DNA from: an uncultured Fodinibius sp.
GTDB taxonomy: Bacteria > Bacteroidota > Rhodothermia > Balneolales > Balneolaceae
NCBI GenBank assembly: GCA_913056235.1
Contig: CAJXMW010000004.1
Location: 62,001-126,000 of the forward strand
Direction of reading: 5' to 3'
Length of the DNA stretch: 64,000 bases
Both the position numbers and the translations under genes were made by a program. Shown here in pieces: positions 56,899-64,000 of this stretch; the stretch's first letter is position 1, and each line of letters begins with the position of its first letter. The notes beneath the pieces are model-generated. The model saw only the letters and a list, made by a program, of their open reading frames with translations. It did not search any database and was not told the DNA's origin.

Positions 56899-57414
56899 AT
56901 GTCAAAACTTGAATTTAACATAGTTGAGATACCTGAAGGAGAAAGCCGGCGAACCGTTGGCTTGACCGAGGAAGATCTGGATTTGTCGCCCCATACGTTT
57001 CGGGGCGGAGAAATAGAATTACTCTTTTACCGGACCTTGCACTTTATCCGGGTAAACTTTCATGTTGATTCGGACGTGGAGCTCACGTGCGATCGTTCAC
57101 TGGAACAGTATATCCAGCCGATTGAAACCGATTATGAAGTGGTATTCAAGGTTGATGTAAAGGAGGAAAAGGAAGATGAAAATGGGGCTGTGCGTCGTTT
57201 TAACTTTTCAACGAACTCCCTGGACATCGAAGACGAAGTCCGCGACACAATATTTTTGAATATTCCGATCAAGAAGCTGCATCCAAAGTTTCTTGACGAC
57301 GAAGGGAAACCAAAAGACTTTGAGACAAAATCATTTGGAGACATTCCCGACGATGAAGACACCGAGATCGCAGATCCCCGGTGGAAAAAATTAAAAGAAC
57401 TGAAGAATAAATAG
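56899..57414 (+). CDS. yceD: YceD/DUF177 family protein
   Basis: This 171-residue cytosolic protein belongs to DUF177 (YceD), almost always encoded before rpmF and linked to 23S rRNA and large-subunit metabolism. The body includes YRTLHFIRVNFHVDSDVELTCDRSL (the family's CxR-type segment) and EDEVRDTIFLNIPIKKLHP; the C-terminus is acidic and ends with DPRWKKLKELKNK, which is the usual YceD tail. The frame opens earlier at a TTG at 56881, but that codon lies in the promoter, so the ATG at 56899 is chosen. rpmF follows 21 bp later. Confidence 0.9.
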   Translation: MSKLEFNIVEIPEGESRRTVGLTEEDLDLSPHTFRGGEIELLFYRTLHFIRVNFHVDSDVELTCDRSLEQYIQPIETDYEVVFKVDVKEEKEDENGAVRRFNFSTNSLDIEDEVRDTIFLNIPIKKLHPKFLDDEGKPKDFETKSFGDIPDDEDTEIADPRWKKLKELKNK

Positions 57415-57435
57415 AACTAGTATTACTACAGACTA

Positions 57436-57615
57436 ATGGCACATCCAAAACGACAACATTCCAAATCCCGACAGGGTAAACGTCGCTCACATCACAAAAT
57501 TGGAGAGCCCACACTGGCCGAATGTAGCAATTGCGGGGCTTTTCACCGATATCATCATATATGCCAAGAGTGCGGTTACTACCGCGGCCGACAAATCATC
57601 GATGTGAACAAGTAA
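57436..57615 (+). CDS. rpmF: 50S ribosomal protein L32
   Basis: This 59-residue protein is read from ATG at 57436 to TAA at 57615. It starts MAHPKRQHSKSRQGKRRSHH, the L32 signature, and has a zinc ribbon with CSNC and CQEC, then YYRGRQIIDVNK. It is a component of the large ribosomal subunit near the peptidyl transferase region. The zinc-binding form is kept, so it is the Cys+ type. Its place between yceD and plsX is the conserved order in many bacteria, linking ribosome and fatty acid synthesis. Confidence 0.95.
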   Translation: MAHPKRQHSKSRQGKRRSHHKIGEPTLAECSNCGAFHRYHHICQECGYYRGRQIIDVNK

Positions 57616-57636
57616 TTTTATCCTAATCTCTTTTTC

Positions 57637-58620
57637 ATGATCATTGCTGTAGATGCCGCTGGGGGCGACCATTATCCTAAAAGTCCGGTCGAAGGTTCTA
57701 TTCAGGCTATTGAAGAAGCACCTGGTCTGACCGTGATTCTGGTTGGTCCTGAGGATGTTATTAATGATGAGCTCTCGGACCACGACTACGATCAGCAGCG
57801 GTTGTTGGTGCATGATGCTCCCGAAGTTATCGAGATGGATGAAGCGCCGGCGCAAGCCGTAAAGACCAAGCAGAATTCGTCGATCGTAAAAGGTGTTGGT
57901 ATGCACAAGGTTGGAAAGTGCGATGCCTTTGTCAGTGCTGGTAATACCGGGGCATTGCTCGCCGCTTCCACATTCTTGTTGGGTAAACTCGAAGGCGTGA
58001 GTCGACCAACAATTGCAGCCGTATATCCCACTATAAAAGGCCTGCGTTTGATGATGGATGTTGGAGCTAACCTGGAAGTACGTCCCGAAATGTACGTCCA
58101 ATTTGCTAAAATGGGCCGTATTTACGCCAGCGAAATTATGGATGTTAAGGATCCCCAAGTCGGTTTATTAAACGTAGGCGAAGAAGATGAAAAAGGGACT
58201 GATAATCTGAAAGAGGCTTTTAAAGAATTGCAAGATCTTCCGAATTTTGCAGGCAATATTGAGGGCCGAGATATTTTTCCGGCTAAGGCCGATATATTTT
58301 TGTGTGATGGGCTTGTCGGTAATATCGTGCTAAAACTTGGAGAATCCATTCCCGATGCCCTTGAAATATTTATCAAAAAAGGGATTAAAAAATTACAGCT
58401 CGGTTCGGAAGAAGCGGAGCTAGTAGGCAAAGTGTTAAAAGCATCGCTTGCTGAATTTGATCCCGAACGAGTGGGTGGTGTTCCTTTCCTAGGTGTCGAC
58501 GGAGTGAGTATGGTCGGACATGGCAGTAGCTCACCGTTGGCCGTCAAAAATATGATATTGAATGCTGCTAAATGTGTGGATCACAATATCAACGAAAAAA
58601 TTGTAGCATCTCTTAAATAA
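57637..58620 (+). CDS. plsX: phosphate acyltransferase PlsX
   Basis: This 327-residue enzyme turns acyl-ACP and phosphate into acyl-phosphate, the donor for PlsY in phospholipid synthesis. Signatures: IIAVDAAGGDHYPKSPVEGSI at the N-terminus, SAGNTGALLAAS (about 108), MMDVGANLEVRPEM (about 140), GNIEGRDIFPAKADIFLCDGLVGNIVLK (about 208) and VPFLGVDGVSMVGHGSSSP near the C-terminus. It is normal in length, starts at an ATG, and fabH follows after 12 bp. It works as a peripheral membrane protein in known species. Confidence 0.97.
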   Translation: MIIAVDAAGGDHYPKSPVEGSIQAIEEAPGLTVILVGPEDVINDELSDHDYDQQRLLVHDAPEVIEMDEAPAQAVKTKQNSSIVKGVGMHKVGKCDAFVSAGNTGALLAASTFLLGKLEGVSRPTIAAVYPTIKGLRLMMDVGANLEVRPEMYVQFAKMGRIYASEIMDVKDPQVGLLNVGEEDEKGTDNLKEAFKELQDLPNFAGNIEGRDIFPAKADIFLCDGLVGNIVLKLGESIPDALEIFIKKGIKKLQLGSEEAELVGKVLKASLAEFDPERVGGVPFLGVDGVSMVGHGSSSPLAVKNMILNAAKCVDHNINEKIVASLK

Positions 58621-58632
58621 ATAATCCCTTAC

Positions 58633-59628
58633 ATGGCGGAAACAAAACGAGCAGCGATAACAGCAGTTGGCCATTATCTGCCTGAGAATCGATTGACCAA
58701 CCACGATCTCGAGCAGATGGTGGAGACTGATGATGAATGGATCCGAACACGAACGGGTATTGAAGAGCGGCGGATTTTGAAAGATGAAGACAAGGCTACA
58801 GCCTTCATGGGAGCCGAAGCTGCTAAAGAGTTATTGGATCAACGCGGTGTCTCTGCAGATGAAATTGATGTTATTATTGTAGCTACAGTAACACCGGATT
58901 ATCTTTTTCCTGCTACGGCCTGCCTCGTTCAAAGCGAAATTGAAGCTGGCAATGCTTATTCTTTTGATGTCTCGGCAGCATGCTCTGGCTTTTTGTATGC
59001 ACTGACGACTGGTGCCAATTTTATTGAATCAGGTCGCGCCCAAAAAGTGATGGTAATTGGTTCCGACAAAATGAGCTCGATCGTCGATTATACCGATCGT
59101 TCGACTTGCATCCTATTTGGTGATGGTGCCGGAGCGGTGCTGCTGGAACCATCAGAGGATGAAACAGGCATTATAGATTATATACATCGTTCGGAAGGGG
59201 ACACGAATTTGTCTCTTTATCAGCCTGCCGGTGGCAGTTTGAATCCGGCTAACGAAGAAACCGTCAAAAATCGTTTGCACTATGCCAAGCAGGATGGACG
59301 CACAGTTTTTAAGAAAGCGACGGTAGGCATGGCTGATGTTTCGGAAGAGATCATGGATAAAAATGATCTTTCGGCTGATGATGTCGCTTGGCTGGTACCG
59401 CATCAGGCAAATTTGCGTATTATTGATGCGACGGCCAATCGCATGGGGCTTGATAAGGACAAAGTGATGGTTAATATCGACAAGTACGGTAATACCACCG
59501 CTGCCACTATTCCGCTATGCCTGTACGACTGGCAAAACAAATTAGAACATGGAGATAATTTGATCCTCGCTGCCTTTGGTGGTGGATATACATGGGGATC
59601 AATCTACGTTAAATGGGCACTAAATTAA
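58633..59628 (+). CDS. fabH: 3-oxoacyl-ACP synthase III FabH
   Basis: This 331-residue condensing enzyme starts fatty acid chains from acetyl-CoA (or a branched starter) and malonyl-ACP. The catalytic triad is visible: Cys in [13 protein letters not shown] (about 117), His in PHQANLRI (about 256) and Asn in [10 protein letters not shown] (about 286). The final [13 protein letters not shown] is typical. The stop codon overlaps the fabD start by one base (TAATG), so the two are translationally coupled. Confidence 0.97.
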   Translation: MAETKRAAITAVGHYLPENRLTNHDLEQMVETDDEWIRTRTGIEERRILKDEDKATAFMGAEAAKELLDQRGVSADEIDVIIVATVTPDYLFPATACLVQSEIEAGNAYSFDVSAACSGFLYALTTGANFIESGRAQKVMVIGSDKMSSIVDYTDRSTCILFGDGAGAVLLEPSEDETGIIDYIHRSEGDTNLSLYQPAGGSLNPANEETVKNRLHYAKQDGRTVFKKATVGMADVSEEIMDKNDLSADDVAWLVPHQANLRIIDATANRMGLDKDKVMVNIDKYGNTTAATIPLCLYDWQNKLEHGDNLILAAFGGGYTWGSIYVKWALN

Positions 59629-60515
59629 TGAGTACAGCATATTTATTTCCCGGACAGGGATCACAATCGGTTGGAATGGGACAATCCCATTATGAGGACA
59701 ACGATGATTTTGCTTCATATGTAGATCGGGCCAATGAGGTGCTCGGTTTTGATCTGAAGCAGATCATGTTCGAAGGTCCTGAAGAGAAGTTGAAGCAGAC
59801 TGAGTATACACAGCCAGCGATATTTCTGCATTCCATAGCATTGTATAATACACTGGATGCAAATCCTGATGTGGTAGCTGGGCACAGCCTAGGCGAATTT
59901 TCAGCGCTTGTGGCTTGCGGGGCCGTACAGTTCGAGGATGCACTTAAAATTGTGCGACGACGCGGTGAACTGATGCAGCAGGCCGGAGAAGAGAATCCCG
60001 GTACCATGGCTGCGGTGATCGGCATGGACGATGAAGTCGTTGAACGTATTTGCAAGCAGGCTACAGACGTAGTCGGGAAGGAAGTAATTGCTGCTAACTA
60101 CAATTGTCCCGGTCAGCTTGTAATTTCCGGAGATGTGGATGCTGTCAAGAAAGCTGTGGAGTTATTGAAAGAGGAGGGATGCCGTTTGGCTAAAATGTTA
60201 CCGGTAAGCGGTGCTTTTCACTCTTCGCTTATGCAGTCGGCCTATGATGGATTGAAGGAGAGCTTGGAATCGCTTGATATTTCAGAGCCGGATTGCCCAA
60301 TTTACAGTAATTACACTGCAGAGCCAACTACCGATCCCGAAGAAATTCGAAGCAATGTATTAAACCAGCTGCTGAATCCTGTGCTATGGACCCAAACGTT
60401 GCAGAATATGGGTGCCAATGGTGTCGATACGTTTGTAGAAGTGGGGCCTGGCAATGTGCTTCAGGGACTAGTTAAGCGCACGCTGGACGGTGTAGAGATT
60501 GATGGGTATGAATAG
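59628..60515 (+). CDS. fabD: malonyl-CoA:ACP transacylase FabD
   Basis: This 295-residue enzyme moves malonyl groups to ACP. It begins YLFPGQGSQSVGMGQ, has the active-site Ser in VAGHSLGEFSALVA (about 88), the catalytic His in LPVSGAFHSSLMQ (about 198), and ends with the family pattern VEVGPGNVLQGLVKR. The frame opens earlier at an ATG at 59613, but the ATG at 59628, overlapping the fabH stop, is the family start. A long hairpin follows before fabG. Confidence 0.96.
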   Translation: MSTAYLFPGQGSQSVGMGQSHYEDNDDFASYVDRANEVLGFDLKQIMFEGPEEKLKQTEYTQPAIFLHSIALYNTLDANPDVVAGHSLGEFSALVACGAVQFEDALKIVRRRGELMQQAGEENPGTMAAVIGMDDEVVERICKQATDVVGKEVIAANYNCPGQLVISGDVDAVKKAVELLKEEGCRLAKMLPVSGAFHSSLMQSAYDGLKESLESLDISEPDCPIYSNYTAEPTTDPEEIRSNVLNQLLNPVLWTQTLQNMGANGVDTFVEVGPGNVLQGLVKRTLDGVEIDGYE

Positions 60516-60567
60516 TATTTAGCACTGTGTAATCTTGGACTACGATTTGGGATCTAGTAGATATTAG

Positions 60568-60601
60568 AAAGTGTAGTACACCTCCGAGTGTACTACACTT
60601 T
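60568..60601. other. 14-bp perfect hairpin between fabD and fabG
   Basis: AAAGTGTAGTACAC (60568-60581) and GTGTACTACACTTT (60588-60601) pair perfectly around a 6-base loop. No T-run follows directly (GGTAACTTTTT is next), so it is either a weak terminator or attenuator, an RNA-processing site, or an operator placed 31 bp before fabG. Confidence 0.6.
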
Positions 60602-60631
60602 GGTAACTTTTTAAAAATTAGTGAACGAATT

Positions 60632-61381
60632 ATGAGTTTAACATTAGAAGGAAAAACAGCATTAGTAACCGGCGGGAGCCGCGGAATTGGTCGATCTATT
60701 GCACTAGCGCTGGCTGATTATGGAGCAGATGTTGCCATTACTTTTCGGAGCTCTGTGGATGCAGCCAACGAGGTAAAAGATGAGATTAAAGCCAAGGGGC
60801 AAAAAGCCAAAGCTATCCAGGCCGATGCCGTGAAGTTTGACAGTGCCGAAGAGGTAATCAGCGAGCTCACCGATGATTGGGGCAAACTAGATATCCTCGT
60901 GAACAATGCTGGTATCACCAAAGACAACTTGATCCTGCGCATGAGTGAAGAGCAGTGGGATCAGGTGATTGACACAAATTTGAAAAGTATTTTTAATTAC
61001 AGCAAGGCTGTCGCCAAGCCAATGATGCGCAACCGTGGCGGCTCGATCATCAACATTAGTTCGGTGGTCGGTATCTCTGGTAATGCCGGGCAGAGCAATT
61101 ACGCGGCATCCAAATCCGGAATTATAGGATTTACCAAGTCATACGCCAAGGAGCTGGCTTCGCGCAATATCCGCGCTAATGTAGTGGCCCCTGGATATAT
61201 TACCACAGAGATGACTGATGAGCTTGACGAACAAGTGCTGGAATCGATTAAAGAAGAAACGCCTCTCAACCGGGCCGGTGATGCTGAGGAAGTTGCTAAC
61301 ACGGTCTTATTTTTAGCTTCTGATCTCAGTTCTTACATTACCGGGGAAACAATACGAGTTGATGGCGGTATGGCTATGTAA
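60632..61381 (+). CDS. fabG: 3-oxoacyl-ACP reductase FabG
   Basis: This 249-residue short-chain dehydrogenase reduces 3-oxoacyl-ACP with NADPH. The dinucleotide motif is VTGGSRGIGRSIALAL (about 11), NNAGITKDN (about 90) and the catalytic Ser-Tyr-Lys are seen in INISSVVGISGNAGQSNYAASKSG (about 139-158). VVAPGYITTEMTDEL and the C-terminal ITGETIRVDGGMAM are standard. It starts at an ATG about 115 bp after fabD; the gap holds the hairpin described above. Confidence 0.97.
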   Translation: MSLTLEGKTALVTGGSRGIGRSIALALADYGADVAITFRSSVDAANEVKDEIKAKGQKAKAIQADAVKFDSAEEVISELTDDWGKLDILVNNAGITKDNLILRMSEEQWDQVIDTNLKSIFNYSKAVAKPMMRNRGGSIINISSVVGISGNAGQSNYAASKSGIIGFTKSYAKELASRNIRANVVAPGYITTEMTDELDEQVLESIKEETPLNRAGDAEEVANTVLFLASDLSSYITGETIRVDGGMAM

Positions 61382-61438
61382 AAGCATTTTTAATGCACTA
61401 TATGTTAGTGCTAATACTTTATTTAGAAAGTGTATTTT

Positions 61439-61446
61439 TACGTTTT
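61439..61446 (+). promoter_or_regulatory. possible -7 box before acpP
   Basis: TACGTTTT differs from TAnnTTTG only in the last base and lies 86 bp before the acpP start, in an AT-rich 150-bp gap. No clean -33 element is seen. A separate acpP promoter would fit its usual high expression. Confidence 0.25.
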
Positions 61447-61531
61447 TAATATGTATTTTCAGCCCATGCTTTACGAAAGTGGGCACTCAACAAATTCTAA
61501 ATTAACTCGAACATAAGGTAAATAAACTGTT

Positions 61532-61771
61532 ATGTCACAAGACGTTGAATCAAAAGTAAAAGCAATTATCGTTGACAAATTAGGTGTTGATGAGTCAGAA
61601 GTCGTTCATGAAGCGAACTTCACCAACGACCTTGGAGCTGACTCTCTTGACACGGTAGAGCTCATTATGGAGTTCGAAAAAGAATTTGATATTAGCATTC
61701 CTGATGAAGATGCTGAAAACATCGCGACGGTAGGAAACGCTGTTGAATATCTTCAGGAGAAAGTAAGCTAA
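61532..61771 (+). CDS. acpP: acyl carrier protein
   Basis: This 79-residue acidic protein carries growing acyl chains on a phosphopantetheine arm attached to Ser38 in [14 protein letters not shown]. Length and the helix pattern ([32 protein letters not shown]) are typical. It starts at an ATG after an AAGG-containing stretch. fabF follows 25 bp later. Serving as the shared carrier, it is the hub for FabD, FabH, FabF, FabG and PlsX in the same cluster. Confidence 0.98.
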   Translation: MSQDVESKVKAIIVDKLGVDESEVVHEANFTNDLGADSLDTVELIMEFEKEFDISIPDEDAENIATVGNAVEYLQEKVS

Positions 61772-61796
61772 CACTACATACGCTAAATCCTTTAGC

Positions 61797-63041
61797 ATGT
61801 CTAATCGTAGAGTAGTCGTTACCGGAATTGGTGCCCTTACCCCTGTTGGTAAGACGGCACCAGATTTCTGGAACGGATTAATATCGGGAAAGAGTGGCGC
61901 TCAACCTATTGAGCATTTTGATACCGAAGATTTCCCAACCAAATTTGCGGCACAGATTGAGGAATATGATGAGCTGGACTACTTTGATCGCAAAGAGGCC
62001 AGACGCCTCGACAAAGTATGTCAGTACGCCTTGATTGCTGCCGACGAGGCCATCAATGATACGGGTCTCGATTTGGATGAGGTCAACAAGGATGACGTCG
62101 CTGTTATTGTAGGAACTGGAATTGGTGGGATGATCACCTTTTATGAACAGTCCATCTCATTCCATGAACACGGACCGCGTGGCGTTTCTCCATTCTTTAT
62201 CCCGAAGCTAATTCCGGATATGGTAGCGGGGCAAATTTCCATCAAATATGGTTTTAAAGGCCCTAATTTTTGCGCCGTATCTGCTTGTGCAACTGGATCT
62301 CACAATATTGGTCTAGCATACGATTCTATTAAACAGGGACAGTGCGATATGGCTGTTTCCGGTGGTTCTGAAGCCCCGGTCTCCCGTATTGGTGTAGCTG
62401 GCTTCAACTCTATGAAGGCGATGTCTACGCGCAATGACGACCCCAAGACAGCTTCGCGCCCGTTTGATAAGAACCGTGACGGCTTTGTTCTTGGTGAAGG
62501 ATCAGCGATTCTTTTTCTCGAAGAATATGAGCATGCTAAAGAACGCGGTGCACAAATCTATGGAGAAATCGTTGGATATGGTTTCTCTGCTGATGCACAT
62601 CATATCACCGCACCTGATCCCGATGGAGAGGGGGTTATTCTGGCGTTGAATCGCGCACTTGATTCGGCTGGAATTGAAACTACGGATGTGGATCATATCA
62701 ATATGCACGGAACTTCTACACCGCTTGGCGATATTGCTGAGACTAACTCCATCAAGAAGGTGTTTGGAGATCACGCATACGAGATTAATCATAACTCTAC
62801 GAAGTCGATGACCGGCCATGCCTTGGGTGCAGCGGGAGCGATGGAAGCCTTGGCTGCAATGCTTACCACTTATCACGGAATGATACCGCCGACCATCAAC
62901 TTTGAAACACCTGATCCCGACTGCGATCTGAATTACACCTTTAATGAGTCTGAAGTTCGGGACGTACAGTACGCTCTCAACAACGCTTTCGGTTTTGGTG
63001 GACACAACACGACACTTGTTTTTAAAAAATATGAAGAATAG
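61797..63041 (+). CDS. fabF: 3-oxoacyl-ACP synthase II FabF
   Basis: This 414-residue condensing enzyme elongates acyl-ACP. The catalytic Cys is in AVSACATGSHNIG (about 164), the first His in INMHGTSTPLGD (about 304), Lys and second His in NSTKSMTGHALGAAG (about 336 and 341), and NNAFGFGGHNTTLVF closes the chain. It starts at an ATG. RNase III begins 3 bases after its stop codon. Confidence 0.97.
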   Translation: MSNRRVVVTGIGALTPVGKTAPDFWNGLISGKSGAQPIEHFDTEDFPTKFAAQIEEYDELDYFDRKEARRLDKVCQYALIAADEAINDTGLDLDEVNKDDVAVIVGTGIGGMITFYEQSISFHEHGPRGVSPFFIPKLIPDMVAGQISIKYGFKGPNFCAVSACATGSHNIGLAYDSIKQGQCDMAVSGGSEAPVSRIGVAGFNSMKAMSTRNDDPKTASRPFDKNRDGFVLGEGSAILFLEEYEHAKERGAQIYGEIVGYGFSADAHHITAPDPDGEGVILALNRALDSAGIETTDVDHINMHGTSTPLGDIAETNSIKKVFGDHAYEINHNSTKSMTGHALGAAGAMEALAAMLTTYHGMIPPTINFETPDPDCDLNYTFNESEVRDVQYALNNAFGFGGHNTTLVFKKYEE

Positions 63042-63044
63042 TTG

Positions 63045-63788
63045 ATGTTCGATCGACTCAGGTCATACTTCAAATCAGATAAAGAACTTCCGCCTGAGCA
63101 GGAACAACGAATTGATGAGCTCAAAGAGATTATCGGTACCAGCATCGATAATCCGTTTATCTATGTTCGTGCATTGCGTCACCGGTCTACGCTGGCTGAT
63201 GATAATTTTAGTTCCACAGATTCTTACGAGCGGCTCGAATTTTTAGGGGATGCCGTTCTAGACCTCATGGTTACTGAAATTATCTTTGATCATTTTCCCG
63301 ACAAAAATGAGGGTTTTCTGACCAAGCTGCGCGCAAAATTGGTGAAGGGAGATACCTTGGCTATGTATGCGCGAAACCTGAATCTCAATGAGCTGATGCT
63401 GTTGGGAGAACGCGTCAAAGGACAGGGCATTGAGCAATCCAAAAGTGTACTTTCTGATGTATTTGAGGCACTGGTTGGGGCACTCTATTTGGATTTGGGA
63501 TACGAACCATGTTCAAGGTTCGTGCGCGATGTAATCGAGAAGCATGTTAATTTCGACAAGATTATCGACTCGCTGGATAATTATAAAAGTTTGCTACTCG
63601 AATATGCGCAAGCTAATCAGATGAAAATACCCACCTATAGCGTAATTTCAGAAGAGGGACCTGGTCACGACAAGACGTTTGGCGTAGAAGTTTATGTGGA
63701 TGAAAAACCCGTGGCCCAGGGATCGGGCAAAAGCAAGAAAGAAGCCGAGCAACAAGCGGCACGGAAGGCTTTTGAAAAGCTAAAATAA
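63045..63788 (+). CDS. rnc: ribonuclease III
   Basis: This 247-residue enzyme cuts double-stranded RNA in rRNA and mRNA processing. The catalytic signature ERLEFLGDAVLDLMVTE lies near residue 60, with the second acidic site SDVFEALVGALYLDLG near 133. The C-terminal double-stranded RNA-binding domain includes VISEEGPGHDKTFGVEVYV and GSGKSKKEAEQQAARKAFEKL. The frame opens with a TTG directly before the ATG at 63045; the ATG is chosen. It is the last gene of the yceD-rpmF-plsX-fab cluster. Confidence 0.97.
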   Translation: MFDRLRSYFKSDKELPPEQEQRIDELKEIIGTSIDNPFIYVRALRHRSTLADDNFSSTDSYERLEFLGDAVLDLMVTEIIFDHFPDKNEGFLTKLRAKLVKGDTLAMYARNLNLNELMLLGERVKGQGIEQSKSVLSDVFEALVGALYLDLGYEPCSRFVRDVIEKHVNFDKIIDSLDNYKSLLLEYAQANQMKIPTYSVISEEGPGHDKTFGVEVYVDEKPVAQGSGKSKKEAEQQAARKAFEKLK

Positions 63789-63869
63789 AAAAAAGCCCCT
63801 ACACTTCCTGTCGAGCCTATTTCCTTGTCTCAGTAGCGTTCTCCTTATACTTTTAAAACAGAAATAGAT

Positions 63870-64000
63870 TCATTTACTGGGTGATTTAGCTTCCAGCTCG
63901 ATTCTAATTTCTTCAGTACGAACCGTTTTTGGCAGTTTCCAATAGCCATTATGGGTTAGAATCAGCAGAATTTATCGGGCATTTCATCCACCAGATTAAT
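63870..64000 (-). pseudogene. 3' tail of a minus-strand gene with an apparent frameshift
   Basis: On the minus strand the window edge reads INLVDEMPDKFC then TGA (64000-63962). A second frame (63971-63870) reads on as ILLILTHNGYWKLPKT, then VRTEEIRIELEAKSPSK and a stop. Both halves look like one protein, so a one-base shift near 63962-63974 probably breaks the gene; a sequencing error or an overlapping short gene are alternatives. I do not recognise the family. Most of the gene lies beyond the window. Confidence 0.4.

Noticed and set aside
57487-58158. 223-residue minus-strand frame opposite rpmF and plsX
   Set aside because: It lies wholly opposite two clear genes, has low-complexity composition and no recognisable motif.
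63789-63869. Intrinsic terminator after rnc
   Set aside because: An A-rich run followed by GCCCCT is present, but no pairing stem was found next to it.

Overview
The window is an ordinary stretch of chromosome carrying about 51 protein genes on both strands. It has no rRNA or tRNA gene, no insertion sequence, no prophage and no CRISPR array that I can see. The gene set points to a Bacteroidota-like bacterium, most likely of the Balneolota (Balneola/Fodinibius/Gracilimonas relatives). The signs are exact TAnnTTTG promoter boxes, few clear Shine-Dalgarno sites, a parA-parB-DUF5683 cluster, Bat-type VWA/DUF58 genes, TPR-TlpA proteins, and an atpD-atpC pair split from the rest of the ATP synthase. 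The ATP synthase beta subunit also has an extra stretch that I associate with Bacteroidota. Many proteins are rich in Asp and Glu, which would suit a moderate halophile. The taxonomic placement is inference.

Layout, left to right. 0-8.4 kb: an HD phosphohydrolase, a 4HBT thioesterase, an M42 aminopeptidase, two tandem secreted TPR-thioredoxin (TlpA-like) proteins, and a Sua5/YwlC tRNA threonylcarbamoyladenosine enzyme overlapping the end of mfd. 8.4-18.3 kb: mfd, a BatA-like VWA protein and its BatD-like partner, an M23 lipoprotein on the other strand, a DUF58 protein, a 529-bp gap without genes, a small winged-helix-like protein and alanine dehydrogenase with a strong terminator. 18.5-23 kb: parA-parB-DUF5683-LOG protein, then a TPR protein. 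23-31.2 kb: transketolase, a SpoIIE-type phosphatase, DNA polymerase I, a beta-hydroxyacid dehydrogenase, DUF2914 and a TRIC-type channel. 31.2-45.5 kb (nearly all minus strand): two DUF6588-like envelope proteins, rsgA, lon, an outer-membrane barrel protein, pcrA, valS and rsmB. 45.7-54.6 kb: an APC permease, an exported methyltransferase-like protein, atpD-atpC, a class A penicillin-binding protein, an LpxH-like hydrolase and a polyprenyl diphosphate synthase. 54.9-63.8 kb: pgi, a deoxynucleoside kinase, then the lipid operon yceD-rpmF-plsX-fabH-fabD-fabG-acpP-fabF-rnc. The right edge holds the tail of a further minus-strand gene that looks frameshifted.

The clearest functional block is the last one. 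It supplies acyl-ACP and acyl-phosphate for membrane synthesis, together with ribosomal protein L32 and RNase III. Its best promoter candidate (TTG-N20-TATTTTTG) lies just before yceD and also settles the yceD start codon. A 14-bp perfect hairpin between fabD and fabG may split or attenuate this operon. Envelope work recurs across the window: PBP1A, M23 peptidase, LpxH-like enzyme, polyprenyl synthase, Bat proteins, TlpA proteins and barrel proteins.

I did not find a convincing undescribed system. The items most worth a second look are the exported methyltransferase, the paired TPR-TlpA proteins with different CxxC motifs, the Bat cluster interrupted by an M23 gene, the fabD-fabG hairpin and the broken tail at the right edge.
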